Assembly: GCA_947625155.1 (NCBI GenBank)
Contig: CANQNG010000005.1
Coordinates: 1-64,000 of the forward strand
Length of the DNA stretch: 64,000 nucleotides
From: an uncultured Clostridia bacterium
GTDB taxonomy: Bacteria; Bacillota; Clostridia; Oscillospirales; Ruminococcaceae
Reading direction: 5' to 3'
This document shows, one piece after another, positions 14,371 to 23,891 of this stretch. Under the pieces are notes generated by a model, which saw nothing but the letters and a program-made list of their open reading frames with translations, made no database searches and was not told the DNA's origin. Both the position numbers and the translations under genes were made by a program. Numbering within the stretch: position 1 is the stretch's first letter; every line of letters begins with the position of its first letter.

Positions 14371-16770
14371 TTAAAGTCCCCAGATATCACGTGCGTAGTC
14401 TCTTACGCTCCGGTCTGCGGAGAAAATGCCAGCCCCGGCAGTATTCATGAGGGACATCCTTGCCCAGCGCTGCGTGTCATTGTAACACTCCGTGCTGAAT
14501 GCCTGTGCCCGTCTGTAGTCCTCAAAGTCTGCTAAAACCATGTAGGGATCTTGTGTCTTGAGGGAATTTGCCACCTCGGCAAAGGTACAGCCGTTGATAC
14601 CGTGGTACATTCTGTTGATGCAGTCACGGATGACCTCGTTCTCGTTGTAGAGCTGTTCGGGGTTGTAGTGTGCCTTGCGGGCATTGACTTCCTCGGTCTT
14701 CATGCCGAAGATGATGATATTCTCATCGCCCACAGCATCCCGGATCTCTACGTTTGCGCCGTCCAGTGTACCCAGTGTCACTGCACCGTTGAGCATAAGT
14801 TTCATGTTGCCCGTACCGGATGCTTCCGTGCCTGCCAGTGAGATCTGCTCCGAAATATCACTTGCTGGCATGAGCAGCTCGGAGAGCGTTACCCGGTAGT
14901 CCTCGATGAAGTGGACAGCAAGCTTTTCGGAAATTCTCGGGTTCTTGCGGATCTCTTCCGAGATCGCCCAGATCATCTTGATGATCTGCTTTGCCAGATA
15001 GTAGCCCGGTGCAGCCTTGGCAGCGAAGATATAGGTCTTGGGCGTGAATTCTGCATTCGGGTCTGCCAGCAGATAGTTGTACTGTGCCAAGATGTTCATG
15101 ACATTCAGGTGCTGCCGCTTATACTCATGCAGGCGCTTGACCTGTACGTCAAAGATGCTATCCGTGTTGAGGACAGCCTTGGTAGAGTGCTTGACGAACT
15201 TGGCAAAGCGCTCCTTGTTCTGCTTCTTGACTGCCATGATATGCTCCAGCACATCGGGGTCGTCCTTGAATACTGCCAGCTTGGCAAGCTCCGAAGCATC
15301 TCTCAGGAAGCCGTCGCCGATCTTTTCCCGCAGCAGGTCTGTCAGCCCCGGGTTGGACTGGTACAGCCAACGTCTGTAAGCGATACCGTTGGTGACGTTC
15401 TTGAACTTGTGCGGCGTGTCCTTTGCCTCGTCAGCAAACACATCGGTCTTGATGATCTCGGAATGCAGCTTGGAAACGCCGTTGACACTGTGGGAAGCTG
15501 CCACGCAGAGGGTAGCCATGTGGATGGTGTTGTCCTTGATGATGGACATTCTGGTGGTCTTGGCACTGTCGTAGCCGTTGCGTTCCATGAGGGAAGCGCA
15601 GTAGCGGTTGTTGATCTCTACAATGATGGAGAAAATGCGGGGGATGATGTGCTTGACCATGTTGACATCCCACTTCTCCAGTGCTTCCGCCATGACGGTA
15701 TGGTTGGTGTAGGCAAAGGTATTGGTCACGATGTGCCATGCCTTTTCCCAGCCGTAGCCGCAGTCATCGAGCAGGATGCGCATCAGTTCCGGGATAGCAA
15801 GGGTCGGGTGGGTGTCGTTGATGTGGATAGCGACCTTTTCGTGCAGGTTATCCAGTGTCCCGTAGACGTTCATGTGGGTGTTGACGATGTCGCCCACGGC
15901 TGCCGCACAGAGGAAATACTGCTGACGCAGACGGAGAGATTTGCCCTCAAGGTGATTGTCGTTCGGGTAGAGAATTTTAGAGATCGCATTTGCCATGGAA
16001 TTTTGTCCCAGAGCCTTGGCATAGTCGCCCTGATTGAACATCTCCATGTTGAACGAGGGTGCTTTTGCCGTCCACAGGCGGAGCACGGACACGCCGGGGC
16101 TGTCATAGCCGGATACATACATATCCACCGGTGTTGCCATGACGGTGTTGTAGTTCACATGGGAAATGTGATGATACTGGTTGTCCCAGTACTCGTTCAG
16201 TTCGCCCTCGAAGTGGATCTCGATGGCACGTTCCGGCTTGGGGTCGAGCCATACGCTGCCGCCGGGGAGCCAGTTATCCGGCAGTTCCGTCTGCCAGCCG
16301 TCCTCGAGCTTCTGCTTGAAGATACCGTACTCGTAACAGATAGAATGTCCCATCGCAGGCATCGCTGTCGTTGCCATGCCGTCCAGATAGCAGGCAGCGA
16401 GCCGTCCCAGACCGCCGTTGCCCAGTCCGGCATCCGGCTCACATTCGTAAATTTTATCGATATTGATATTGAAATCCGCAAGCATCTCTTTAGCGGCATC
16501 CTGCATTTTCAGATTATACAGGCTGGTCTTGAGGGAACGCCCCATCAGGAATTCCATCGAGAGATAGTACACCTGCTTTTTCCCGGCAGAGTGTACGCCG
16601 TTGATGAACTTGCGGCGCTTTTGTTTCAGATGCTCCACAACGAGAGAAGAAAGCACCTCATATACCTGCTGATCAGAAGCCTCATCGGGAGAGACACTGA
16701 ACTTGGACATCAATCTCTCACTGAATGCTTTCTTCATCTGCTTGACCTGATTCGATTCGATCGCTGCCAT
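14371..16770 (-). CDS. glgP: Glycogen/starch/maltodextrin phosphorylase
   Basis: This 799-aa GT35 enzyme releases glucose-1-phosphate from alpha-1,4-glucan. Diagnostic segments are PDAGLGNGGLGRLAACYLDG, NDTHPTLAIPELMRIL, and the pyridoxal-phosphate lysine in EASGTGNMKLMLNGA. Length is normal for the family. The start is uncertain: the ATG at 16770 has GGAG 13 nt upstream, whereas a GTG at 16791 lies in the loop of a small hairpin (16783-16801) after AGGAAAGGAG. Confidence 0.94.
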   Translation of the reverse strand: MAAIESNQVKQMKKAFSERLMSKFSVSPDEASDQQVYEVLSSLVVEHLKQKRRKFINGVHSAGKKQVYYLSMEFLMGRSLKTSLYNLKMQDAAKEMLADFNINIDKIYECEPDAGLGNGGLGRLAACYLDGMATTAMPAMGHSICYEYGIFKQKLEDGWQTELPDNWLPGGSVWLDPKPERAIEIHFEGELNEYWDNQYHHISHVNYNTVMATPVDMYVSGYDSPGVSVLRLWTAKAPSFNMEMFNQGDYAKALGQNSMANAISKILYPNDNHLEGKSLRLRQQYFLCAAAVGDIVNTHMNVYGTLDNLHEKVAIHINDTHPTLAIPELMRILLDDCGYGWEKAWHIVTNTFAYTNHTVMAEALEKWDVNMVKHIIPRIFSIIVEINNRYCASLMERNGYDSAKTTRMSIIKDNTIHMATLCVAASHSVNGVSKLHSEIIKTDVFADEAKDTPHKFKNVTNGIAYRRWLYQSNPGLTDLLREKIGDGFLRDASELAKLAVFKDDPDVLEHIMAVKKQNKERFAKFVKHSTKAVLNTDSIFDVQVKRLHEYKRQHLNVMNILAQYNYLLADPNAEFTPKTYIFAAKAAPGYYLAKQIIKMIWAISEEIRKNPRISEKLAVHFIEDYRVTLSELLMPASDISEQISLAGTEASGTGNMKLMLNGAVTLGTLDGANVEIRDAVGDENIIIFGMKTEEVNARKAHYNPEQLYNENEVIRDCINRMYHGINGCTFAEVANSLKTQDPYMVLADFEDYRRAQAFSTECYNDTQRWARMSLMNTAGAGIFSADRSVRDYARDIWGL

Positions 16771-16858
16771 AAAACTGTTTCCGCTCCGCACCGTCCGGAG
16801 CGGTCTCCTTTCCTAAAAACGTTTTCGGACTTCGGTCATAGTTAGCCCTTCAATTATT

Positions 16859-16887
16859 AGTATACCCGATTTTTGACAATAACGCAA
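16859..16887 (-). promoter_or_regulatory. Sigma-A promoter of glgP
   Basis: On the minus strand TTGCGT, 17 nt and TATACT lie about 85 nt upstream of the coding region. Confidence 0.6.
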
Positions 16888-16984
16888 TTGACTTTTTCTA
16901 CAAATATTCTCCCCCTTGTTATCACGATTTATCAAAAACAGGAAAAAATAGGAAGAATACTTGTGAAATTTACAAAAATTTATA

Positions 16985-17404
16985 CTATTTGTTATCGACT
17001 TGGAGCTGTTCCAACATCAGCGCATGCAGTTCCGGGCGTTCCCGGCGCAGGCGGACGATGTTCCCTGCCGTGTCCAGAAAGCAGTGCAGACTTTTTCCGG
17101 TGCAGCAAAGTTCCCCTGCCGCATGGCGCACCTCGTAGCGGTAGCCATAGCGCACACCATTGTAGAAGTCGAGACTTGTGCAGATCTGCACTGTCTCCCC
17201 GAAGCGCACCATTTGCTGATAGTCCGCCTCCACATGCAGCACCGGGCAGACGATGCCCGAAGCCTCCAGCTCGGCAAAGCGGATGCCCACGCTCTCGAGG
17301 TGGTGGATGCGTGCCTCCTCGAACCAGCGGATATAGTTGGAGTGGTGGACGATGCCCATTTTATCTGTCTCATAATAATGCGGTGTCCGTTCGTAAATAT
17401 CCAT
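16985..17404 (-). CDS. Acyl-CoA thioesterase, YbgC/FadM hotdog family
   Basis: This 139-aa single hotdog domain begins YERTPHYYETDKMGIVHHSN, the YbgC-type active-site signature in which the Asp of ETDKMG is catalytic. YNGVRYGYRYEV continues the sheet. It should hydrolyse short or medium acyl-CoA or acyl-ACP thioesters. Its ATG overlaps the stop of the upstream GtrA gene by one base (TGATG), so translation is probably coupled. Confidence 0.85.
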   Translation of the reverse strand: MDIYERTPHYYETDKMGIVHHSNYIRWFEEARIHHLESVGIRFAELEASGIVCPVLHVEADYQQMVRFGETVQICTSLDFYNGVRYGYRYEVRHAAGELCCTGKSLHCFLDTAGNIVRLRRERPELHALMLEQLQVDNK

Positions 17405-17952
17405 CAGCCATCCTCTTTCTTTTTCCGGAACACGATCAGCTTGCTGAAGAAGTAATTCGCCAGTGTGACAACGACCTGTGCCATGAACTTGAATACCCAG
17501 TACATCAGCTTGTTATCGACCGTTATGCCGTCGGTGGAATAGAAGCCGGCACCGATATTCATGATGACCATTTCCATGAGCAGGGAAGCGATCCTCGCAG
17601 AGATAAATGTCCAGAACTCATACCAGAGCTGCTTTCCTGAACGGGTAACACTTTTGAAAACGTACTTCTTATTGACATAGAAGGCGAAGATCACAGCCAC
17701 CGTCCATGCGATCGCCGTGGCAATGGTCGCCTTGACCTTGACGGCATCCCATGTCAGGAGACCGTCGATGACGAGCGCAGGGATGGGGATCGGATCCAAG
17801 ATCGCCTGTGAGATGCCCTGCACGATCAGGTTCAGAATGGTCGTCAGAACGCCGTAATAAATATAGATGATGAGTTCCTCGAACTTGTCATAGAGTTTTT
17901 TCAGCGGCGCAGGCAGCAGCTTCACAAAAAACTGTAAGATCTTATCAAACAT
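17404..17952 (-). CDS. GtrA-family membrane protein
   Basis: This 182-aa protein has four hydrophobic segments (about residues 25-50, 70-90, 115-140, 150-172). The motifs YYGVLTTILNLIVQ near the start and FYVNKKYVFKS in the loop are typical of GtrA/DPMS-associated proteins, thought to move or present lipid-linked sugars. The start at 17952 is preferred because AAGGGAATGCT precedes it. It is coupled to the thioesterase. Confidence 0.8.
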   Translation of the reverse strand: MFDKILQFFVKLLPAPLKKLYDKFEELIIYIYYGVLTTILNLIVQGISQAILDPIPIPALVIDGLLTWDAVKVKATIATAIAWTVAVIFAFYVNKKYVFKSVTRSGKQLWYEFWTFISARIASLLMEMVIMNIGAGFYSTDGITVDNKLMYWVFKFMAQVVVTLANYFFSKLIVFRKKKEDG

Positions 17953-17974
17953 AGCATTCCCTTTCATAACACCA

Positions 17975-18002
17975 TAAGCCCGTTCCTCCCGGAGCGGGCT
18001 TA
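17975..18002 (-). terminator. Hairpin after htpG
   Basis: TAAGCCCG/CGGGCTTA with a 12-nt inner part lies between the htpG stop and gtrA. The T tract is weak, so part of the transcription may continue into gtrA. Confidence 0.55.
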
Positions 18003-18010
18003 CAGCTTAT

Positions 18011-19882
18011 TTACATCAGTTCGCAGATCAGTTCGGAGAACTCTGCCGGGTCATCGATCGGCATGCCTTCCAGCAGCAGCGCCTGATCAAACAGCAGTTT
18101 GGCATACTTGGCGACCTTGTCCGTGCCTTTCAGGGCAGTCAGCCTTGCAAAGACGGGATGTTCCGGGTTCACTTCCATGACCAGCTTTGCCTGTACCTTC
18201 TTTTCGGTCGGCATGGCGTTGAGCACTTTTTCCATTTCCAGCGTGAGGTCGCCCTCGCTCGTCAGGCAGACAGCATGCGACTTCAGACGGCTCGAAAGCG
18301 CTACACGCTCCACCTTGCCCTCCAGTGCCGCAGCCATTTCGGTCAGCAGCTCCTGATGCTCGTTCTGCTTCTCTTCCAGTGCCTTCTTCTCCTCTTCCGT
18401 GCCGAGGTCAAGGTCATTGGCGGTGACGGACTTGAATTCCTTGTCCTTGTAAGTCATCATCTGCTTGGCAGCAAATTCATCCACCGGAGCAGTGAAGTAC
18501 AGGATCTCATACCCCTTGGCAAGGACGGCTTCCGTCTGCGGGAGCGCAGCAATGGCTTCCCGTGTAGCGCCGGATGCATAGTAGATCTCTTTCTGCCCCT
18601 CCGGCATAGCTTCCACATATTCCGCAAGCGTTACGGGCTTTTCGCCTCTCGAAGAGGCAAAGAGCAGCAGATCCTGCAGATCTTCCTTGTGCATCCCGTA
18701 GTCGCTGTAAACACCGTATTTCAGTTGTGTGCCGAATGCCTCGAAGAATTTCTCGTACTTGTCACGGTCGTTCTTCACCATGCGCACCAGCTCGGAGCGA
18801 ATGGTCTTTTCGATGCTCTTGGCGATCAGTTTGAGCTGGCGGTCGTGCTGGAGCATTTCACGGGAGATGTTCAGCGACAGATCCTCCGAATCCACCAGAC
18901 CACGCACGAAGCTGTAATAGTCCGGCAGCAGGTCGCCGCATTTCTCCATGATCAGCACGCCGTTGGAATAGAGCTGCAAGCCCTTTTCATATTCCCGTGT
19001 GTAGTAGTCGAACGGTGCTTTCGAGGGGATATACAGCAGCGCATCGTAGCTCACCGTTCCCTCGTTGTGGACGTGCTTGTATGCCATGGGGGGCATGTAG
19101 TCCATGAACTTTTCCTGATAGAAATTATTGTAGTCGTCCTCTGTTAGTTCCGTGCGGTTCTTGCGCCACAGGGGGACCATGCTGTTGAGGGTGTCAAGGG
19201 TGATCTCCTCCTCATATTCATCCTCCGTGCCGTCCTTGAGCTTCCGGTGGGAGACTTCCATCTGAACGGGGAAGCGGATGTAGTCCGAATAGCGCTTGAC
19301 AAGCCCTTGGATCCGGTATGTCTCCAGAAATTCGCTGTAGTTCTCGTCGTCGGAGTCCTCCATCAGTTCGAGCACGATCTTCGTGCCGTGGGTGTCCATT
19401 TCCGTTTCCTCGATCGTATAGCCCTCTACGCCCTCGGACTGCCACTTGTATGCCTGTTCTGCGCCGAATGCCTTGCTGTAGACGGTCACACGCTTTGCGA
19501 CCATGAATGCCGAATAGAAGCCGACACCGAACTGCCCGATGATCTGCTGATCATCTCCCAGTTCATTGTCCGTCTTGAACTGCTGCGAACCGGAGCTTGC
19601 GATCGTGCCGAGGTTGTGTTCCAGTTCCTCAGCGGTCATGCCGATGCCGTTATCTGTAATGGTGATCGTGCGGGCATCCTTGTCCAAGTCGATGCGGATC
19701 GCAAAGTCCTCCTTGTTCATGCCCACGGAATCATCCGTCAGCGAACGGAAGTAGAGCTTGTCAATGGCATCCGACGCATTGGAGATCAGCTCACGCAGGA
19801 AAATTTCCTTGTGCGTATAAATGGAGTGGATCATCATGTCCAGCAGTTTTTTCGATTCCGCCTGAAATGCTTTTGTTTCCAT
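18011..19882 (-). CDS. htpG: Molecular chaperone HtpG (Hsp90)
   Basis: This 623-aa protein has the GHKL ATPase motifs in order: ELISNASDAIDKLYF (E and N for ATP/Mg), DNGIGMTAEEL, GQFGVGFYSAFMVA. Middle-domain YIPSKAPFDYY and NISREMLQHDRQL follow, and the C-terminal dimerisation region lacks the eukaryotic MEEVD end. It is a cytosolic ATP-dependent folding chaperone. It has its own promoter overlapped downstream by a perfect CIRCE element, so HrcA repression and heat induction are expected. Confidence 0.97.
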   Translation of the reverse strand: METKAFQAESKKLLDMMIHSIYTHKEIFLRELISNASDAIDKLYFRSLTDDSVGMNKEDFAIRIDLDKDARTITITDNGIGMTAEELEHNLGTIASSGSQQFKTDNELGDDQQIIGQFGVGFYSAFMVAKRVTVYSKAFGAEQAYKWQSEGVEGYTIEETEMDTHGTKIVLELMEDSDDENYSEFLETYRIQGLVKRYSDYIRFPVQMEVSHRKLKDGTEDEYEEEITLDTLNSMVPLWRKNRTELTEDDYNNFYQEKFMDYMPPMAYKHVHNEGTVSYDALLYIPSKAPFDYYTREYEKGLQLYSNGVLIMEKCGDLLPDYYSFVRGLVDSEDLSLNISREMLQHDRQLKLIAKSIEKTIRSELVRMVKNDRDKYEKFFEAFGTQLKYGVYSDYGMHKEDLQDLLLFASSRGEKPVTLAEYVEAMPEGQKEIYYASGATREAIAALPQTEAVLAKGYEILYFTAPVDEFAAKQMMTYKDKEFKSVTANDLDLGTEEEKKALEEKQNEHQELLTEMAAALEGKVERVALSSRLKSHAVCLTSEGDLTLEMEKVLNAMPTEKKVQAKLVMEVNPEHPVFARLTALKGTDKVAKYAKLLFDQALLLEGMPIDDPAEFSELICELM

Positions 19883-19906
19883 ATCAACACTCTCTTTCTC
19901 AACGGT

Positions 19907-19933
19907 TTAGCACTCGGGAAGTTTGAGTGCTAA
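19907..19933. promoter_or_regulatory. CIRCE operator (HrcA site)
   Basis: TTAGCACTC, a 9-nt spacer and GAGTGCTAA form a perfect match to the CIRCE consensus. It lies just downstream of the htpG -10, in the 5' untranslated region. Confidence 0.96.
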
Positions 19934-19938
19934 TACTT

Positions 19939-19966
19939 AGTATACCACGTTTTTTGGAAATTGCAA
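19939..19966 (-). promoter_or_regulatory. Sigma-A promoter of htpG
   Basis: On the minus strand TTGCAA, a 16-nt spacer and TATACT directly precede the CIRCE element. Confidence 0.8.
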
Positions 19967-20149
19967 TAGAATTTTCTGAAAATTCATAAAATATTCAAAT
20001 TTCAGACACATTCAGAATGCAGCCGCCCCCCTGCCGCCATGTGCTTGACGGAAAGGGTTCAGAAAACATTCACAATTTTTGTGAAAAGTGCTAAAAAATT
20101 CACACTGAAATTCTACCAAAAAATGATAGCTTTTTTTTCAAATGTATGG

Positions 20150-20155
20150 TATAAT
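20150..20155 (+). promoter_or_regulatory. -10 element of ppdK
   Basis: GGTATAATAGAAT gives a good -10 about 80 nt upstream of ppdK. The -35 region is an uninformative T-rich stretch. The rest of 19967-20140 holds no recognisable gene. Confidence 0.6.
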
Positions 20156-20236
20156 AGAATGGTGATCCGGCGGCAGAGCTGTTCTGCACCCGTATCCGGG
20201 GCTGCGCCGGGAAAATTATCTTGGAGGTAAAGACCA

Positions 20237-22870
20237 ATGAGCAAAAAGTATGTTTATCAGTTCACTGAGGGCAACGCAAATATGCGTGAGCTTCTCGGCG
20301 GTAAGGGCGCGAACCTTGCTGAGATGACATCCATCTTCGGTAAGGACAGAGTGCCGCAGGGCTTCACGATCACGACCGAAGCTTGCACACAGTACTATGA
20401 GGACGGCGGTATCAGCGATGAGATCATGGCTGAGATCGAAGCCAATATCGCTAAAATGGAAGAAGTGACCGGCAAGAAGTTCGGTGACATCGAAAACCCG
20501 CTGCTCGTTTCCGTTCGTTCCGGTGCAAGAGCTTCCATGCCCGGCATGATGGACACCATCCTGAACCTTGGTCTGAATGAGGCCGTTGTGGACTCTATCG
20601 CCAAGAAGTCCAACAACCCCAGATGGGCTTGGGACTGCTACAGAAGATTTATCCAGATGTATTCCGACGTCGTTATGGAAGTCGGCAAGAAATATTTTGA
20701 AGAGCTGATCGACAAGATGAAGGCTGAGAGAGGCGTGACACAGGACGTTGAGCTGACCGCTGACGACCTCAAGGAGCTGGCTTCTCAGTTCAAGGCTGAA
20801 TACAAGGCAAAGATCGGCACTGACTTCCCGGCTGACCCGAAGGAGCAGCTCGTTGGTGCGATCAAGGCTGTGTTCCGCAGCTGGGACAACCCCCGTGCCA
20901 ATGTTTACAGACGTGACAATGACATCCCGTTCTCGTGGGGCACGGCTGTCAATGTACAGTCCATGGCATTCGGTAACATGGGCGATGACTGCGGTACAGG
21001 CGTTGCCTTTACCCGTGATCCTGCAACTGGCGAGAAGAAGCTCATGGGCGAGTTCCTGACCAATGCACAGGGCGAGGACGTAGTTGCCGGTGTGCGTACC
21101 CCGATGCCGATCGCACAGATGGCAGAGAAGTTCCCGGAGGCTTTCGCAGACTTCCAAGACGTTTGCCAGAAGCTCGAAGCACACTACAGAGACATGCAGG
21201 ATATGGAGTTCACCGTTGAGCACGGTCATCTGTACATGCTCCAGACCAGAAACGGCAAGAGAACTGCACAGGCTGCCCTGAAGATCGCCTGCGACCTCGT
21301 AGACGAGGGCATGCGTTCTGAGCAGGAAGCAGTTGCTATGATCGACCCGAGAAACCTCGACACACTGCTGCATCCGCAGTTCGACGCTGCCAAGCTGAAG
21401 GCTGCTGTACCGATGGGCAAGGGTCTGGGCGCATCTCCCGGTGCGGCTGCCGGCAAGATCGTATTCACGGCTGCTGATGCTGAGGAATGGGCTGCAAGAG
21501 GCGAAAAGGTCGTTCTGGTCCGTCTCGAGACCTCTCCGGAGGACATCACAGGCATGAAGTCCGCACAGGGCATCCTGACCGTTCGCGGCGGTATGACTTC
21601 CCATGCAGCCGTTGTGGCTCGTGGTATGGGTACTTGCTGCGTTTCCGGCTGCGGCGACATCAAGATGGATGAGGCAAACAAGAAGTTCGAGCTTGCCGGC
21701 AAGACCTTCACCGAGGGCGATGAGATCTCCATTGACGGTACGACCGGTAACATCTATGACGGCATCATCCCGACCGTAGATGCAAAGATCGCCGGCGAAT
21801 TCGGGCGCATCATGGCTTGGGCTGACAAGTACAGAACGCTCAAGGTACGCACCAATGCTGACACACCGGCAGATGCCAAGAAGGCTCGTGAGCTGGGTGC
21901 TGAGGGTATCGGTCTGTGCCGTACCGAGCATATGTTCTTTGAGGAAAGCAGGATCGCTGCATTCCGTGAAATGATCTGCTCCGATACCGTTGAGGAGCGT
22001 GAGGCTGCACTGGAGAAGATCCTGCCGATGCAGCAGGCTGACTTCGAGGCGCTGTATGAGGCTCTGGAAGGCAACCCTGTTACCATTCGTTTCCTCGACC
22101 CGCCGCTGCATGAGTTCGTTCCGACAGAAGAAGAGGACATCCAGAAGCTGGCTGCCGCACAGGGCAAGTCCGTTGAGACGATCAAGAACATCATCGCATC
22201 CCTGCATGAGTTCAACCCGATGATGGGTCATCGTGGCTGCCGTCTGGCTGTTACCTATCCGGAGATCGCTAAGATGCAGACAAGAGCTGTCATCCGTGCT
22301 GCGATCAACGTCAAGAAGGCACATCCCGACTGGGCACTCGTTCCCGAGATCATGATCCCGCTGGTCGGTGAGGTCAAGGAGCTGAAGTATGTCAAGAAGG
22401 TAGTCGTTGAGACTGCGGATGCTGAGATCGCTGCTGCCGGTGCTGATCTGAAGTACGAAGTAGGTACGATGATCGAGATCCCGAGAGCTGCTCTGACGGC
22501 TGACGAGATCGCAAAGGAGGCTGAGTTCTTCTGCTTCGGTACGAATGACCTGACACAGATGACTTACGGCTTCTCCCGTGACGATGCAGGCAAGTTCTTG
22601 GGCGCTTACTACGATGCAAAGATCTTCGAGAACGATCCGTTCGCAAAGCTCGATCAGGTCGGCGTTGGCAAACTCATGAAGATGGCTGTAGAGCTGGGCA
22701 AGAGCGTCCGTCCAGAAATGCACATGGGCATTTGCGGTGAGCATGGCGGCGACCCGACATCCGTGGAATTCTGCCACAAGATCGGTCTGTCTTATGTATC
22801 CTGCTCTCCGTTCCGTGTACCGATCGCAAGACTGGCTGCTGCACAGGCTGCGATTAGCGAAAACAAGTGA
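20237..22870 (+). CDS. ppdK: Pyruvate, phosphate dikinase
   Basis: This 877-aa enzyme interconverts pyruvate + ATP + Pi and PEP + AMP + PPi; in cellulolytic Firmicutes it often works in the glycolytic direction. An N-terminal ATP-grasp domain (LLGGKGANLAEM) is followed by the phosphohistidine swivel GGMTSHAAVVARGMG and a C-terminal PEP/pyruvate barrel (GIGLCRTEHMFF, TNDLTQMTYGFSRDD). Length is standard. TTGGAGGTAAAGACC precedes the ATG. Codons are strongly biased (AGA, AAG, GCT) unlike GC-richer neighbours, as expected for a very abundant enzyme. Confidence 0.97.
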   Translation: MSKKYVYQFTEGNANMRELLGGKGANLAEMTSIFGKDRVPQGFTITTEACTQYYEDGGISDEIMAEIEANIAKMEEVTGKKFGDIENPLLVSVRSGARASMPGMMDTILNLGLNEAVVDSIAKKSNNPRWAWDCYRRFIQMYSDVVMEVGKKYFEELIDKMKAERGVTQDVELTADDLKELASQFKAEYKAKIGTDFPADPKEQLVGAIKAVFRSWDNPRANVYRRDNDIPFSWGTAVNVQSMAFGNMGDDCGTGVAFTRDPATGEKKLMGEFLTNAQGEDVVAGVRTPMPIAQMAEKFPEAFADFQDVCQKLEAHYRDMQDMEFTVEHGHLYMLQTRNGKRTAQAALKIACDLVDEGMRSEQEAVAMIDPRNLDTLLHPQFDAAKLKAAVPMGKGLGASPGAAAGKIVFTAADAEEWAARGEKVVLVRLETSPEDITGMKSAQGILTVRGGMTSHAAVVARGMGTCCVSGCGDIKMDEANKKFELAGKTFTEGDEISIDGTTGNIYDGIIPTVDAKIAGEFGRIMAWADKYRTLKVRTNADTPADAKKARELGAEGIGLCRTEHMFFEESRIAAFREMICSDTVEEREAALEKILPMQQADFEALYEALEGNPVTIRFLDPPLHEFVPTEEEDIQKLAAAQGKSVETIKNIIASLHEFNPMMGHRGCRLAVTYPEIAKMQTRAVIRAAINVKKAHPDWALVPEIMIPLVGEVKELKYVKKVVVETADAEIAAAGADLKYEVGTMIEIPRAALTADEIAKEAEFFCFGTNDLTQMTYGFSRDDAGKFLGAYYDAKIFENDPFAKLDQVGVGKLMKMAVELGKSVRPEMHMGICGEHGGDPTSVEFCHKIGLSYVSCSPFRVPIARLAAAQAAISENK

Positions 22871-22910
22871 TCCCGCTCTATTCTGCGCCATACAGGATCT
22901 GAACGGATAC

Positions 22911-22950
22911 GCACCCCCTCATGGTGATACACTGTGAGGGGGTGCTTTTT
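22911..22950 (+). terminator. Rho-independent terminator of ppdK
   Basis: The 11-bp stem GCACCCCCTCA/TGAGGGGGTGC is followed by TTTTT. Confidence 0.9.
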
Positions 22951-23044
22951 GTCACCTTTTTTGCTGTGCTGCATATACTGACAGGGTACGAAGATAGCAG
23001 CGGGCTGCTAGGGGCAGTTTTCGATAGCATAAGAGGTGGTTCGT

Positions 23045-23650
23045 GTGTTCAGAGCTTGTCTGCTGGCAGCGGCGGTCTGCATGGATACATTTTTTGCGGC
23101 AATGGGGTGCAGCATGAGCGGCATTACCGTCCCGAAACGCTGTGCGGCGCTCATCAGCCTTGTGGGGACGATCTTTTTAGGGGCATCCTTGCTGATGGCG
23201 CAGCTCATCGGGCAGCTTTTCCCGGCAGATGTCTTTCGCTGGGTGGGGGCTGGCATTCTGCTGGTGCTGGGCTTTCTGCAAGTCATGAAAGAGGGGCTGA
23301 CAGCGCTGTTCCGGGCGCATCCGCCGCATATCCGGTGGAAAACATTGGGGCTGGTGGTGGAGATCTGCTTTGACGAGACATGCGCCGATGCGGACGGTTC
23401 TAAAACGCTGAGCCTGCGGGAGTCGGCTGCTTTTTCGGCTGCGCTGTCGCTGGATTCGCTGGCAAGCGGACTGGGGGCAGGCATTGCACTGCCGCATCTG
23501 CCGCTGTGTCTGGGGCTGACGCTCCTGCTCGGGTTTGTGCTGACGATGGCAGGCTGCCGCCTTGGCAGACACTGCCACAGCCGGGCAACATGGGTCGGCG
23601 GTGTCATGCTCATCGGGCTGGGGGTGCTGCGGCTGACCGCTGCAGCGTGA
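23045..23650 (+). CDS. YtaF/MntP-like membrane protein
   Basis: This 201-aa protein has about six transmembrane segments. Two pseudo-symmetric halves carry acidic motifs CMDTFFAAMGCSMSG and SLDSLASGLGAGIAL, the pattern of the MntP manganese-efflux and YtaF sporulation families. The middle loop (GLVVEICFDETCADADGSKT) is closer to YtaF. The start is a GTG at 23045 with AAGAGG 8 nt upstream; another GTG 9 nt earlier overlaps that site. Either Mn export or a sporulation-membrane role is possible. Confidence 0.75.
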   Translation: MFRACLLAAAVCMDTFFAAMGCSMSGITVPKRCAALISLVGTIFLGASLLMAQLIGQLFPADVFRWVGAGILLVLGFLQVMKEGLTALFRAHPPHIRWKTLGLVVEICFDETCADADGSKTLSLRESAAFSAALSLDSLASGLGAGIALPHLPLCLGLTLLLGFVLTMAGCRLGRHCHSRATWVGGVMLIGLGVLRLTAAA

Positions 23651-23670
23651 CATGCAGAGCCTGCGCTCCC

Positions 23671-23795
23671 GTTGTGTCTCCCAATGCCGCCTGCGACGGC
23701 AAAGGTCGGCGCAGTGCCTGCGTTCCCGTTTTGCCTCCCTTTGCGCCGTCAGGCGCATTGGGCGACACAAGGGGGGCAGCGTCACGCTGCTGCAG
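23671..23795. repeat. GC-rich interspersed repeat, type A inverted pair (copies 5 and 6)
   Basis: CTCCCAATGCCGCCTGCG with GGCAAAGGTCGG (23679-23710) is followed by the inverse unit CCCTTTGCGCCGTCAGGCGC with ATTGGGCGACA and GGCAGCGTCACGCTGC (to 23795). Arrangement and spacing match the inverted pair at 1976-2133. Confidence 0.75.
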
Positions 23796-23823
23796 CTGTG
23801 CATTATGTACAAATTTTCCACCG

Positions 23824-23841
23824 TTTTTTTTTTTTTTTTTT
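23824..23841 (+). repeat. Homopolymer tract of 18 T
   Basis: Eighteen consecutive T follow CCG, about 55 nt upstream of the -10 of the GGDEF-EAL gene. This length is prone to slippage. Confidence 0.9.
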
Positions 23842-23891
23842 GTAATCTTTGTTGAAAACCTTGTGGAAATCTTTTCTTGTATCTAAAAATA

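Noticed and set aside
14911-16845. Long plus-strand frame opposite glgP
   Set aside because: glgP is unmistakable and fills the same DNA; the antisense product resembles no protein family.
20216-22891. Long open frame of about 890 codons antisense to ppdK
   Set aside because: It is a by-product of the biased codons of ppdK; its protein has no recognisable domain and an odd Leu/Arg/His/Cys-rich composition.
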